Part shown: one piece after another, positions 10,639 through 19,049 of the stretch | How positions within the stretch are numbered: position 1 is the first letter of the stretch | Layout of the letters: every line of letters starts with the position of its first letter | Source of the DNA: Gari tellinella | Taxonomy: Eukaryota > Mollusca > Bivalvia > Cardiida > Psammobiidae | Reading direction: 5' to 3' | Assembly: GCA_922989275.2 (NCBI GenBank) | Contig: OV277861.1 | Span: forward strand, 20,490,479-20,554,478 | DNA: 64,000 bases | Position numbers and translations under genes: made by a program | Notes under the pieces: model-generated | What the model was told of the DNA's origin: nothing | Databases searched by the model: none | What the model saw: the letters and a program-made list of their open reading frames with translations, nothing else

Positions 10639-10869
10639 TTACTTCATAATATCAGCCGGAATAATACCTTGTTTAACTAACATATCTTTTGTTATTGTTG
10701 CAAGAACTAAATCAATTGATAACATTAAAATATCTTCCATTTTAAAATCTACTTTTGGTGCTTGTTTTCTAAATAGTTTTTTCCCTATTTCTGAATATCC
10801 AACTGCTAATATAGTTTCAACCCCCACATGATATATAGTGTTAACAATTTGTTTTTCATCCGACGCCAT
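10639..10869 (-). CDS. Small Polinton protein (76 aa), hydrophobic helices
   Basis: A short protein with two hydrophobic helices (IYHVGVETILAVGYSEIGKK and ILMLSIDLVLATITKDMLV) joined by a basic linker, ending GIIPADIMK. Comparable small proteins sit at the same place in invertebrate Polintons, next to the 151-aa and 153-aa genes. The start at 10869 lies in TATAAAAATGG. The 25-bp gap to the 151-aa gene and the shared strand suggest an operon-like cluster. The function is unknown; membrane or capsid association is plausible. Confidence 0.7.
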   Translation of the reverse strand: MASDEKQIVNTIYHVGVETILAVGYSEIGKKLFRKQAPKVDFKMEDILMLSIDLVLATITKDMLVKQGIIPADIMK

Positions 10870-10910
10870 TTTTATACAATAAAATTAAGGCTAAAACTCA
10901 AGGGCATCCA

Positions 10911-11372
10911 CTAAAACTCAAAGGGGTCGTATTCTTTTTTATTTATTGTATCTTTTTTTCCCCCACTTTGATTTACAGTGTTTTTATAAACAACAGTTTT
11001 ATTACTTTTTTTTAAAAAATAAAATCCTATTCCAACAGCTAAAATTGATAAACATAGCGGTATGTAATTTTTATATACATTTATTTTCTGTGAATTTTGA
11101 AAAGAATCATCATCTGAATTTTTTGTTATTTCTAATTTTGAATTTTGAACAGCATCATTATCTGTATCTTTTACCGTAGGCTCCGCTGTTATTTGTTTTA
11201 GTTCCATATTTTCTTTCTTCAAACGTTCTGTTTCTTTTCTTTTTAATGCGGCTTTTAATTTTCTAGCTTCTACACCTTTCTTACCCGCAGCTACTCGTTT
11301 TGGATTTTTGGGTTTTGAAACTTCACTGAGCTTTTGCGAATCACTCGACCGTTCAGGGAGATCGCTAATCAT
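10911..11372 (-). CDS. Basic N-terminus plus single membrane segment, Polinton protein (153 aa)
   Basis: The N-terminal third has a strongly basic patch KNPKRVAAGKKGVEARKLKA followed by a Lys/Glu-rich helix. The middle is polar with two near-identical words (QNSKLEITKNSDDD / SFQNSQK). A hydrophobic span IPLCLSILAVGIGFYFLKK near residues 108-126 precedes a polar tail. The KxPKRVAAGKK word recurs in Polinton proteins of this type. The basic segment could contact DNA, so a role in condensing the genome or tethering it to a capsid or membrane is a guess. The first residues (DLPERSSDS) are encoded by a GC-rich micro-repeat. Confidence 0.7.
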   Translation of the reverse strand: MISDLPERSSDSQKLSEVSKPKNPKRVAAGKKGVEARKLKAALKRKETERLKKENMELKQITAEPTVKDTDNDAVQNSKLEITKNSDDDSFQNSQKINVYKNYIPLCLSILAVGIGFYFLKKSNKTVVYKNTVNQSGGKKDTINKKEYDPFEF

Positions 11373-11399
11373 TTTTCTTCGCTATTTATTTTTTCTTCG

Positions 11400-12149
11400 C
11401 TATCCGGTAGGGTCGCTTGTCGCTCCATTTTTTATATCGATATTTTCTTTCTCAAAATCTGGGTCTTTCATTTCGATATTTTCAGTGAAATCACTTGAAC
11501 GTTCAGTTAAATCAATATGTTTTGCAGTTGTTAACATTGCGGTAAAAGGAGCAAGATACATTCCATATCTATAATATAGTTCACAACATGAAGTAGTCAA
11601 AGCATGATTAATAAAAGGGTCTTCCCCCAAGTCTTGTATTAGTTTGGGAGGGTTAATAACGTTAAAATACTTTGAAACACTCATAACATACAAATTAATA
11701 AAAGAATTACCTAATGTTTTAGTCATACTAGCTCCCAATCTTGCTTCATATCTACAGTATAATTTATTTATTTGTTCTATTGTCATTGTGTCAATGTCTG
11801 AAAGTTGTAACTCTCTTCCAAGATATTGTTTACTATTGCCACCAGCTACAATAGCTGATAATCTTTCACGTTTTGTTTCTTCTTGTTTATCACTGGACCT
11901 TCGGGAATCTTCATTATTCGCGTAGCTGCTTTCAGTATTATCTTTGTGTAATCCCTCCTGGTTTAATATTTCTTCGACATTCATTTTATATAATTTATTT
12001 TTAAGATTAAAATAATCATCTTGGAGAGTCTCTAGAAATATCATATGTCCAGATAATTTATTTTTAAGTTTAAAATAATAAAATATTACATACCCAGATA
12101 ATGATAAGACTGTAACATTTGTTATAATTATTAACAAATCTAATATCAT
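11400..12149 (-). CDS. Conserved Polinton membrane protein (249 aa)
   Basis: An N-terminal membrane anchor (residues 1-28, LIIITNVTVLSLSGYVIFYYF) leads into a charged helical stalk. A serine/charge-rich spacer with SRRSSDKQEE follows. The conserved core holds YCRYEARLGASMTKTLGNSF, INPPKLIQDLGEDPFINHA, and SCCELYYRYGMYLAPFTAML. The C-terminal tail is acidic and contains LTERSSDFTE and ends NGATSDPTG. Both tail words come from GC-rich micro-repeats, one of them (GTCGCTTGTCGCTCCATTTT) shared exactly with the start of the ATPase gene. The core is characteristic of Polinton genomes but has no assigned role; a virion or inner-membrane component is likely. Confidence 0.75.
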   Translation of the reverse strand: MILDLLIIITNVTVLSLSGYVIFYYFKLKNKLSGHMIFLETLQDDYFNLKNKLYKMNVEEILNQEGLHKDNTESSYANNEDSRRSSDKQEETKRERLSAIVAGGNSKQYLGRELQLSDIDTMTIEQINKLYCRYEARLGASMTKTLGNSFINLYVMSVSKYFNVINPPKLIQDLGEDPFINHALTTSCCELYYRYGMYLAPFTAMLTTAKHIDLTERSSDFTENIEMKDPDFEKENIDIKNGATSDPTG

Positions 12150-12182
12150 TTTTAACAGAAAACATCAGTGTTTATAAAAACA

Positions 12183-12851
12183 TTAATCAACCAACCAATA
12201 GCCAGTAGGTTGATCCGTTCTCAATATTAATTTACGATGCTTCTTTTTTTTTAGTTCCTCTTTCATTCTTTGTCTTTCTTCTAAAGTAGGAATAACGTCA
12301 TTTTCTCTAAGACAATTTTCAAAACTATCTCTGTCTTTTGTGTAGAACATACATAACCATTTTGTTTGTTCTCTCAAATCTTTTAAAACGGAATTGTATC
12401 TCTGTGAAATAACCCATACTGATTGTTCAGCATGTCTTCCTGAAAAAGCTAGTTCAGAAAGCATATCTCTTTTCTTTGTTAATTCTTTTGTTGCACTGCA
12501 ATCATCTATAATATATAATGTTGGTTGTCCAGCATACTTATTAAAGAACATTCTTAGTAGTTCTTGCAGTTTCTCTTCTTCATTAACAATAGGATTAACA
12601 ATGATTATATTTTTTGATTTAGGTTTTCTAACATCGCCTATCCACTCTCTATTTTTATATGCTTTATTCCAATGTATAGTAGGACATAGAATAATTATAA
12701 AATTAAACACTTTACAATATTCATCTTCCAAAAGGTCAAGTACAAATTCCGTTTTACCACATCCTGTTTGTCCACATATTATAGCGGAATGAGGATATTT
12801 TGGTAACTCTAGTTTGGTCACCGAGCGCAAGCGAGTCGCTTGTCGCTCCAT
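12183..12851 (-). CDS. A32-like (FtsK/HerA) genome-packaging ATPase (222 aa)
   Basis: This would pump the linear genome into the capsid. Walker A is GQTGCGKT (residues 27-34), Walker B LYIIDDCSA (Asp116/117), followed by FSGRHAEQSVWVISQRYNSV with the sensor glutamine near 150, all typical of Polinton and virophage packaging ATPases. The length (222 aa) is normal and the frame is intact. The first 13 residues (MERQATRLRSVTK) are encoded by a 27-bp direct repeat whose second copy lies at 12878-12904, between this gene and the capsid gene. The start codon therefore sits in mobile-looking sequence. The conserved part begins at LELPKYPHSAII. It follows the capsid gene on the same strand, the usual Polinton order. 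Confidence 0.95.
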   Translation of the reverse strand: MERQATRLRSVTKLELPKYPHSAIICGQTGCGKTEFVLDLLEDEYCKVFNFIIILCPTIHWNKAYKNREWIGDVRKPKSKNIIIVNPIVNEEEKLQELLRMFFNKYAGQPTLYIIDDCSATKELTKKRDMLSELAFSGRHAEQSVWVISQRYNSVLKDLREQTKWLCMFYTKDRDSFENCLRENDVIPTLEERQRMKEELKKKKHRKLILRTDQPTGYWLVD

Positions 12852-12904
12852 TTTCTAGGAGTCAAAGTCGGCTCCCTTTGGTCACCGAGCGCAAGCGAGT
12901 CGCT
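12814..12904. repeat. 27-bp direct repeat around the ATPase start
   Basis: Two exact copies (12814-12840 and 12878-12904) with core GGTCACCGAGCGCAAGCGAG. The first encodes the N terminus of the ATPase. The second is non-coding and ends 3 bp before the capsid gene stop codon. GC content is far above the surrounding DNA. The neighbouring word GTCGCTTGTCGCTCCATTTT (12834-12853) is repeated exactly near 11412-11431. Confidence 0.85.
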
Positions 12905-12907
12905 AAG

Positions 12908-14176
12908 TTAATATAATACTTCTTTAAATCTTCCATTTTCAAAATTGATTTGTGCATCTTGTATGACAAACAAATACATATTTATTGGTTCATCATCGCC
13001 TGCTTCTTTAGTTATTTGAATTGTAATTCCTTCAGATGCATTCTCTACTCTTCTTCCAGAACCATGGAGTGTGTTATCATCTGTTGTTCGTAAATCTAAC
13101 CATAATGCATAATTGTTAGTAAGATACTTTTCTATTGTTATGTTGGCAAAACATAAGTCTTTAGCAATTTTATCTGTTTCCTTGTTTCTCTTTGATGTTA
13201 AACAAAAGTATTTATTTATCTCATCCCACTGCTGATATGCTCTCATTCCTTGACTGTATAGTTGATTTGGAACTCCTTCTATTGTAATCTCTACTTTCTC
13301 TATATTAGGGTTGTAATATATTTCTGTGCCTGTTCTTTCAGGGTCTTCAAACAGCATCAGAATTCCTTTCATACTTCTTGCAGGAACATTTAAATTTATA
13401 TTCCATAGTGTATCAGATTTATTCTTTAACATTTTTCTATGTCTTAGAACACGATCATAGAATATAGTCATTTTACCATCATATTGTTGTCTTATTTGTC
13501 TAACAAGTTCTGTATCGGATACCATATCAAATTCTAAACAAATATTTTTAATTGTATAACTTGCTGATGTATCACTTGATTTAATAACTTTATCATAGTC
13601 GTTGAACGTAAGTTCATATTCAAGTCTATCACCTAGTCCCGCTTGATAGAATGGCATATGTGTTTCTAATAGTTCAAAATCAAGTGGGATACAAAATCTG
13701 TTTTTATATGCTTTAGCTATTGCTTTATCTTCTTTATCATTACTTGCATCCTTAGCTCCAACTCTGTGTTTTAACATATTGCCTTTACCAATACCTTGAT
13801 ATACCATGTTAACACGTTCGGTTGGTGTCTTCCATAAATCGACATAATTGTGATAAATATCACTATCATCAATTGATAAAACTTCATTACCTGAAATTCG
13901 TATTGTTGTTTTCTTGATGATAGATCTTCCAATGTTTTGATAAACTGTTGCATTTGCATCACTTTTACCGTTTATTTCAATTTCAAATGCTAATCTGACT
14001 GTTCTAGGAACAATAACATCATTATTACTTAAATTAGGGAATCTTACTAATAAATGTTGATTCTGATCAATAGTTGAAGGATTATTAGTTATTACAACGC
14101 TTTGACGAATACCTTTTACACCTCTAGGTTCTCTTATTTTTCTGTAGGGATTTAATTTTTCTCCATAAGTTGACAT
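12908..14176 (-). CDS. Major capsid protein candidate, double jelly-roll (422 aa)
   Basis: Predicted main shell protein. It starts MSTYGEKLNPYRKIREPRG and shows beta-strand-rich patterning throughout. Residues 163-190 (IPLDFELL, HMPFYQAGLGDRLEYELTF) correspond to the family hallmark IPL-x-F followed by a hydrophobic strand pair at the end of the first jelly roll. The second half has WNINLNVPARSMKGILMLFE, VTIEGVPNQLY-like strands and YLFVIQDAQINF near the C terminus. Length, intact frame and adjacency to the packaging ATPase all fit the Polinton capsid gene. I assign it from these motifs and context, not from a search. It starts in a CTTTAAAAATG context. It should form hexon-like trimers. Confidence 0.85.
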   Translation of the reverse strand: MSTYGEKLNPYRKIREPRGVKGIRQSVVITNNPSTIDQNQHLLVRFPNLSNNDVIVPRTVRLAFEIEINGKSDANATVYQNIGRSIIKKTTIRISGNEVLSIDDSDIYHNYVDLWKTPTERVNMVYQGIGKGNMLKHRVGAKDASNDKEDKAIAKAYKNRFCIPLDFELLETHMPFYQAGLGDRLEYELTFNDYDKVIKSSDTSASYTIKNICLEFDMVSDTELVRQIRQQYDGKMTIFYDRVLRHRKMLKNKSDTLWNINLNVPARSMKGILMLFEDPERTGTEIYYNPNIEKVEITIEGVPNQLYSQGMRAYQQWDEINKYFCLTSKRNKETDKIAKDLCFANITIEKYLTNNYALWLDLRTTDDNTLHGSGRRVENASEGITIQITKEAGDDEPINMYLFVIQDAQINFENGRFKEVLY

Positions 14177-14218
14177 TTTTAAAGGATAAAAATAGTGATA
14201 ACCTGTCAGTTAATATTT

Positions 14219-14902
14219 TTAAAAAAATAATTCAATTACTGCCGACACTACTGTATTTTCACATCCAGGATTATTATTTGTAGCAACAAAATTAATTACA
14301 TCTTGATCATTAATAATTAATGGTGTATCAAAATTATCAAACTTTCTTGTGAGATTGTTCAAATTTATACCATAACTTAGTAGTATTTTTCCATTAACAG
14401 CCAATGCAACAGATACATCATCATTGTTTGTTCTTGTACTTGATAATGAAATACCTAATATTTGACCTCGAAAATTCATAACATAGCCTGAATCTACTTC
14501 TCTACCTCCATTACCAAAACTAAATGCTTTATTTTTAGAAATTGAACCCTTACTCTCTGCGATTATGGCTATTACCTTTCTATCAGGAATATTTTCTACT
14601 TTGTTATATAATAATCTATGGTTGATAATCATTTCACGAACTTTATCTTGAAGTTGGTTATATCTTTCACCTTGTGTATTTATTTGTTCAAGCATAGTGT
14701 TTCTACTATCATGAACTTTTTGTTGAAATTCTGAAATTCTTTGCTCTAAATCAGAGATTCGCTTGCGCTCAGTGATTGGTTTAGCGGAGCCTTCGGTACC
14801 GGAGCCTTCGCTCACTCTCTTTTGTAAATCTCGAACATGCATTATTAAAGTTTCAATGTTGTCACTTCGTTTCTGTGATTTTTTCGTTCCAAATATACTC
14901 AT
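14219..14902 (-). CDS. Fibre-like protein: coiled coil plus beta-rich head (227 aa)
   Basis: Residues about 45-105 form a heptad-type coiled coil (ISDLEQRISEFQQKVHDSRN, NQLQDKVREMI). The C-terminal half is beta-rich (RKVIAIIAESKGSI, GYVMNFRGQILGISLS, VSVALAVNGKILLSYGI, ENTVVSAVIELFF), reminiscent of a jelly-roll or TNF/C1q-like trimeric head. A trimeric stalk-and-knob fibre is the natural reading; spike function is inference. Two GC-rich micro-repeats interrupt the N-terminal part: TTCGCTTGCGCTCAGTGA (14758-14775, coding ITERKRIS) and a GCGGAGCCTTCGG doublet (14784-14815, coding the Gly/Ser-rich SEGSGTEGSA). It lies 4 bp from the next gene, upstream of the capsid gene. Confidence 0.75.
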   Translation of the reverse strand: MSIFGTKKSQKRSDNIETLIMHVRDLQKRVSEGSGTEGSAKPITERKRISDLEQRISEFQQKVHDSRNTMLEQINTQGERYNQLQDKVREMIINHRLLYNKVENIPDRKVIAIIAESKGSISKNKAFSFGNGGREVDSGYVMNFRGQILGISLSSTRTNNDDVSVALAVNGKILLSYGINLNNLTRKFDNFDTPLIINDQDVINFVATNNNPGCENTVVSAVIELFF

Positions 14903-14906
14903 TTTA

Positions 14907-15563
14907 TTAGAATAAATTTGAAGAAGTGATTTCTAAAACACAACTAGTTGGTAAGCGATTAATTATTGTTTTATTATTTTCATCTCTGATTTCTATTTTT
15001 AATTCTGATATAGTGTCATTTATTAAACGTTTGTATTCTGGATGCTCCAATCTAATTGTTATTATATCTCCAAATTCTTTATTTTCAACTGGAATAACCG
15101 CTAATAAGGTACTCGGCATACTATCAAGATAATTATAAGAAGTGTTAATTTGTTCCAGATGAACATACAACGATTTATAGATAGCTAAATCTAAACATTT
15201 ATTACCATTGTGTTCTTCATTAGCATCAAATGTATGTTTATTAACAAATCCTAATATTTCTCTTAAACCTTTACTTAACTTCAATTCATTAGTTGAACTT
15301 AAACTTGTAAAACCATTCGTTTCATTTACAGATAATGTAATATCAAAAGTGTTAAATAAATCTGAAATTTGTTGAAAACTATAATAACCATCTGGAATTT
15401 GAATAGGGCTCTCGCCCTTCTTTTGTATATTTTCATTAACAATATTATACCAACCTATACCGTATGTAATACATTTTAATCCAACACATTTATCACCTTT
15501 TCTATTATCAATATATTGTTGTAAATTAATAGTTTTATCAATATTTGAAATTGTATGATGCAT
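14907..15563 (-). CDS. Minor capsid/penton candidate (218 aa)
   Basis: Beta-rich throughout, with a conserved-looking IPDGYYSFQQISDLFN, a middle strand set, and YVHLEQINTSYNYLDSMPST before FGDIITIRLEHPEYKRLIND and SELKIEIRDENNK, ending SCVLEITS. A single jelly-roll penton-type minor capsid protein of about this size is expected in a Polinton and is not otherwise accounted for. The pattern and position beside fibre and capsid genes fit, but the fold is not proven. Its ATG at 15563 is only 17 bp from the divergent ATG at 15581, so both genes share one very short promoter region. Confidence 0.65.
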   Translation of the reverse strand: MHHTISNIDKTINLQQYIDNRKGDKCVGLKCITYGIGWYNIVNENIQKKGESPIQIPDGYYSFQQISDLFNTFDITLSVNETNGFTSLSSTNELKLSKGLREILGFVNKHTFDANEEHNGNKCLDLAIYKSLYVHLEQINTSYNYLDSMPSTLLAVIPVENKEFGDIITIRLEHPEYKRLINDTISELKIEIRDENNKTIINRLPTSCVLEITSSNLF

Positions 15564-15580
15564 TTTTTAATATTAAAAAA

Positions 15581-17101
15581 ATGTCAATTAATAAAAGTTT
15601 TAAGTATAATAGTAAAGCTAAATATATACCTGGTGGTGTGTTCAATAAAAAGGTTGTTAACATTATAAAACAATCAATTGTTATTACATCAGATGGAAAA
15701 AGTTTCAATGCAGATTTCCCTGACTTATTTTCTAAATATAAATTACCTCATATAGCATCAGAAGAAATAGTAAACCGATGGGATACAGCCTGGCTTTTAT
15801 TCTATCAAAATCAAGTTAACTTTGCAATATGGTGTGCTACTACAGGTTGTGGCGTAGATTACAATAACCACCTAGCAGAGCCTACGGGAAATGAAGATAA
15901 CAAACTAGTTGGTTCTCTATTTTTATTCCATATTTATTACCAAACAAGAAGGATACTTAAGGAATTAGGTATTGCTCTACCACAAAACGGAAGTTGGAAT
16001 GCTTTTAACAATAGTTATGATCGTGGAGCTTACGAACGTATATGCGGAGAATTTAAAATAGATCCTAATACAGACTGGAGACAAAAGATATATCCAAATG
16101 GCGATGGTCTTGGAGATGTATATACTAGTGGTCATGTTGCATGGGACAGAACCGATTTTAGACATGATAAATCTAGTGAACATACTGCATCTAATAAATT
16201 AGATATTCTTGATTTAACTAAGATGACATTTGGAGCTGAAGTACCAGGAGGTAGACATTGTGGCGTTTTTTCATGCCATTATTATCCTCCTGTGAAAGTT
16301 CATATAAATTATATTCAACAAGAAGATGGTGTTAAAGATGCATGGACTAGTTTTATTCTTGACACATCAAACGGTTTTACACAAGCCGGGATTGAAAGAA
16401 TAAACGAATCTATAAGAACATATTGTTGGGCTATCCTCGAATCCCAATCTCAAACAAGAACAAGTATATTAGGAACGGGAACGGCCTTTGATGCACAAAA
16501 ACAATTCCTAGTAGATATTGAGGATTCTATTAATAGTCCTATTGATTTACCTGGTCAAATTACAAGATATCAAAATACATTAAAATATGCAAGAAGTAAA
16601 GTTGATTTTGTATACGGGGTAGACTTATATATGTCTCCTAGTAATATGGAATTAAGAATAGGGACAATTCAAGATTATAATAATGAAATTGTTGTTGCAA
16701 CAGACCAACAAGAACTAGGTTTAAATAGTGATATTAATATTAAACCTGTTCCACCTCGCGAAGCCTCTGGTAAAAAACATGTAGAATTGAATGGAACAAA
16801 GACTAAACAAACACAACCAGTTCAAGTTAGTTCAATAGATTACAGTAAGATTACAAATTATGCAAAAGAACATTTGTTGCCTAAAGAATGGGTTACTAAA
16901 GCGGCAAATATACCCGGATTCTTTAATTCATATATGAAACAACACATTGTTAAAACACCAACTGATGTTGTTAAAAACACTGATGTTTATAGAAACACGG
17001 ATGATTCGCTTGCGCTCAGTGATGAACATGAAGGTAATAAAAAAGCAATAATAGTAGGGAGTATTGCAGTAGGTCTTACCATTTTATTTATTTATCATTA
17101 A
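15581..17101 (+). CDS. Large Polinton structural protein with C-terminal anchor (506 aa)
   Basis: I use the ATG at 15581 (MSINKSFKYN, context ATTAAAAAAATG); upstream frame lacks another ATG. The body contains IPGGVFNKKVVNIIKQSI, RWDTAWLLFYQNQVNFAI followed by WCATTGC, YYQTRRILKELGIALPQ, then WAILESQSQTRTSILGTG with TAFDAQKQFL, and VDFVYGVDLYM. These words recur in a conserved Polinton protein of unknown role. The tail after residue 400 is low-complexity and Lys/Thr-rich, and ends in a membrane span AIIVGSIAVGLTILFIYH. The micro-repeat TTCGCTTGCGCTCAGTGA (17005-17022) codes DSLALSD in the tail. The stop overlaps the next, convergent gene by 18 bp. A virion protein anchored in an internal membrane is plausible. 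Confidence 0.8.
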   Translation: MSINKSFKYNSKAKYIPGGVFNKKVVNIIKQSIVITSDGKSFNADFPDLFSKYKLPHIASEEIVNRWDTAWLLFYQNQVNFAIWCATTGCGVDYNNHLAEPTGNEDNKLVGSLFLFHIYYQTRRILKELGIALPQNGSWNAFNNSYDRGAYERICGEFKIDPNTDWRQKIYPNGDGLGDVYTSGHVAWDRTDFRHDKSSEHTASNKLDILDLTKMTFGAEVPGGRHCGVFSCHYYPPVKVHINYIQQEDGVKDAWTSFILDTSNGFTQAGIERINESIRTYCWAILESQSQTRTSILGTGTAFDAQKQFLVDIEDSINSPIDLPGQITRYQNTLKYARSKVDFVYGVDLYMSPSNMELRIGTIQDYNNEIVVATDQQELGLNSDINIKPVPPREASGKKHVELNGTKTKQTQPVQVSSIDYSKITNYAKEHLLPKEWVTKAANIPGFFNSYMKQHIVKTPTDVVKNTDVYRNTDDSLALSDEHEGNKKAIIVGSIAVGLTILFIYH

Positions 17102-18370
17102 CTTTGTTGCTACTGTGTATAATAATCCAGTAGCTAAAACAATTAAAGCCCAGAGATTATTTGCAAACCAATTAATAGCTTTTCCTGTTGATGTTAATAA
17201 CCATGACACAACAGAACCTATTATACCTGGTAATGCTGATGCTGCTTTTCCAGCTAATTTAATAAGTAATTTACCAATATTATCTAATTGTTTCTTTATC
17301 CAATCTACTATGCCACCTTTTGATGGAGGATTTACAGCTCCACCACCACCTCCTCCTGGGATAATAGTTTCAACAATAACACCAATAATCATTCCAAAAG
17401 CAGTTAAAACACTAACAATTGTAATTCCTTGTTCTCTGAATAATGTCTTAATTCTTTCAGCTAATGTTGTGTCTTCATTCAATATTTTATGTATGGTATC
17501 TTTGATTCTATTCACTTGACTACGTAATTTATCTTTATTAATATTAATCACTTCCAGTCTTGCACTTCTCTCAGATTCCAAATCTCTTATTCGATTATTT
17601 ATTCTCTCTATTTGAAATTCATCATTGTCTGCTTTAGCCTGTTCTAATTTTCCCTTTTCTTTTGCTAAGTCTTTATTGGTTTCATTAAGTTTTCCTAATT
17701 CATTTGCAGTTTCTTCTTTAACTGTTGTCATTGCTTTGAGGATACCATCCATTTCTCTCTTTGTCATAACTGTTTGTGTTCCTATTTCATCTCGGGATAA
17801 TGTTTCTATTTCTTTCACGAGTGTTTCAGCAGTATTAGGTAAGTCAGCCATTTCCACACTCTCGATAGCAGGAAGGTTACTTTCTACATTTTGTAAAGCT
17901 GCAACGGCTTGTTTAGATAATTTTTTATTTGAAGAAGAATAATCTGGTAAATTTAGTAAATCTCTTATTGCTGCTGTTCCTCCTGTTCCAATTTTACTTG
18001 CTAAAGTGTTTAAATTAATAAATCTGCCTCTTCTTCCTCCTCTTTTTGATGTGAGCTGAATATCTTTATCTCCAACCTTTAAAAATAGTGTTTTACCATC
18101 GGGACCAAGTTCAAAGTTTGTAATATCAATACGAACAGGATCTATTCCATACGTTTCTTTTAGTAACTTATAATATTCTTTAACTATTGATTGTTTATGT
18201 TGCACTAGTAATTTTGTTCTTTCATCTACATCATTAATATTCCTGAGATTTTCTAATCGTTTTGTTAATTCATCGTCATAATCACTCTCATATACATCAG
18301 GCATCTCATCAAGAAAATTATTATCATCTTCATCATAAACGGGAATATCAAAATCAAATCCTTCAGCCAT
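17084..18370 (-). CDS. Coiled-coil membrane protein of the Polinton (428 aa)
   Basis: I start at MAEGFDFD (18370, context CATTAAAATGG) rather than the upstream ATG at 18409. The N terminus is acidic, then a lysine/arginine-rich TSKRGGRRGRF near residue 110. A long coiled coil runs from about 205 to 300 (ELGKLNETNKDLAKEKGKLE, RIRDLESERSARLEV). The C-terminal quarter is hydrophobic: TIVSVLTAFGMIIGVIVETI, a six-glycine linker, WIKKQLDNIGKLLIKLAGKA, ALPGIIGSVVSWLL and FANNLWALIVLATGLLYTV. The architecture (long helical rod plus several membrane helices) is seen in Polinton proteins of unknown function. A membrane-remodelling or entry role is speculation. Confidence 0.78.
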   Translation of the reverse strand: MAEGFDFDIPVYDEDDNNFLDEMPDVYESDYDDELTKRLENLRNINDVDERTKLLVQHKQSIVKEYYKLLKETYGIDPVRIDITNFELGPDGKTLFLKVGDKDIQLTSKRGGRRGRFINLNTLASKIGTGGTAAIRDLLNLPDYSSSNKKLSKQAVAALQNVESNLPAIESVEMADLPNTAETLVKEIETLSRDEIGTQTVMTKREMDGILKAMTTVKEETANELGKLNETNKDLAKEKGKLEQAKADNDEFQIERINNRIRDLESERSARLEVININKDKLRSQVNRIKDTIHKILNEDTTLAERIKTLFREQGITIVSVLTAFGMIIGVIVETIIPGGGGGGAVNPPSKGGIVDWIKKQLDNIGKLLIKLAGKAASALPGIIGSVVSWLLTSTGKAINWFANNLWALIVLATGLLYTVATKLMINK

Positions 18371-18480
18371 TTTAATGTAAAGAATATGTTGGAGGCTTTT
18401 CATATTCATAAATATTATAAATTATACAGTTTTTAAACTTTTTTCTATAGTACTCATTGCTTCCATTCTCCCCTTTTCGA

Positions 18481-19017
18481 TTAATTTTTTTTTTCTTCAT
18501 CTGTTATTTCAACATTTTTCATTGCTGTTGTTTTGATCTCTTTTTTTAGTTCATAATATTTCTCCATTTCATTTAAAATAGTTTTAAATTCTTCCTCGCT
18601 AATATTTCCATCTTGTAAAGCCTTATAAACAATATCATGAATACTATTTAATTTACTTTCTGCAATTGTTTGAACATTAGAATGTTTTTGTGTTTTTGTC
18701 ATTAATTTACGTCTGATTAATTTAACAGATATACCTAACCCTCCACAAACAATAGCTACTGGAAAAGTAATGGGAACAGCTATTCCAATACTTGCTAAAA
18801 TAACACTTGCCGATATTAGTATGGTATCAATTCCGTCAGTAATATTTATTCCTCGTTTATATTTTTTATTTAATGATTTTCTAATATCCCTTTCATTAAT
18901 TAATGTTTTCTCTATCTCTGATATTTTTTGTAATCTATAATTTTGTCCATCTTCAACTCGAGAGCTTATAGGCTGCGCTAAATCTGGATATAAATTTGGG
19001 GCACTTGGTTGTTTCAT
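18481..19017 (-). CDS. Two-helix membrane protein next to right TIR (178 aa)
   Basis: The short N terminus is proline-rich (PSAPNLYPDLAQP), followed by a charged helix with EIEKTLINERDIRKSLNKKYK. Two hydrophobic segments lie in residues 58-100 (DTILISASVILASIGIAV and FPVAIVCGGLGISVKLI). A soluble helical tail includes DGNISEEEFKTILNEMEKYY, EF-hand-like in spelling but lacking a full calcium loop. It is the first gene inside the right TIR; its start (CTTTAAAAATG) faces an iteron cluster at 19050-19156. Comparable proteins occur in other Polintons, with no known function. Confidence 0.72.
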   Translation of the reverse strand: MKQPSAPNLYPDLAQPISSRVEDGQNYRLQKISEIEKTLINERDIRKSLNKKYKRGINITDGIDTILISASVILASIGIAVPITFPVAIVCGGLGISVKLIRRKLMTKTQKHSNVQTIAESKLNSIHDIVYKALQDGNISEEEFKTILNEMEKYYELKKEIKTTAMKNVEITDEEKKN

Positions 19018-19049
19018 TTTTAAAGGGATTTTTTGATGTTAGGAAATTT

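Noticed and set aside
10559..12792. Plus-strand ORFs opposite the Polinton genes
   Set aside because: Antisense shadows of AT-rich coding sequence without motifs.
5292..17101. Bacterial or phage prophage
   Set aside because: Polymerase, integrase, ATPase, TIRs and 6-bp duplication define a Polinton, and the flanks are eukaryotic repeats and introns.
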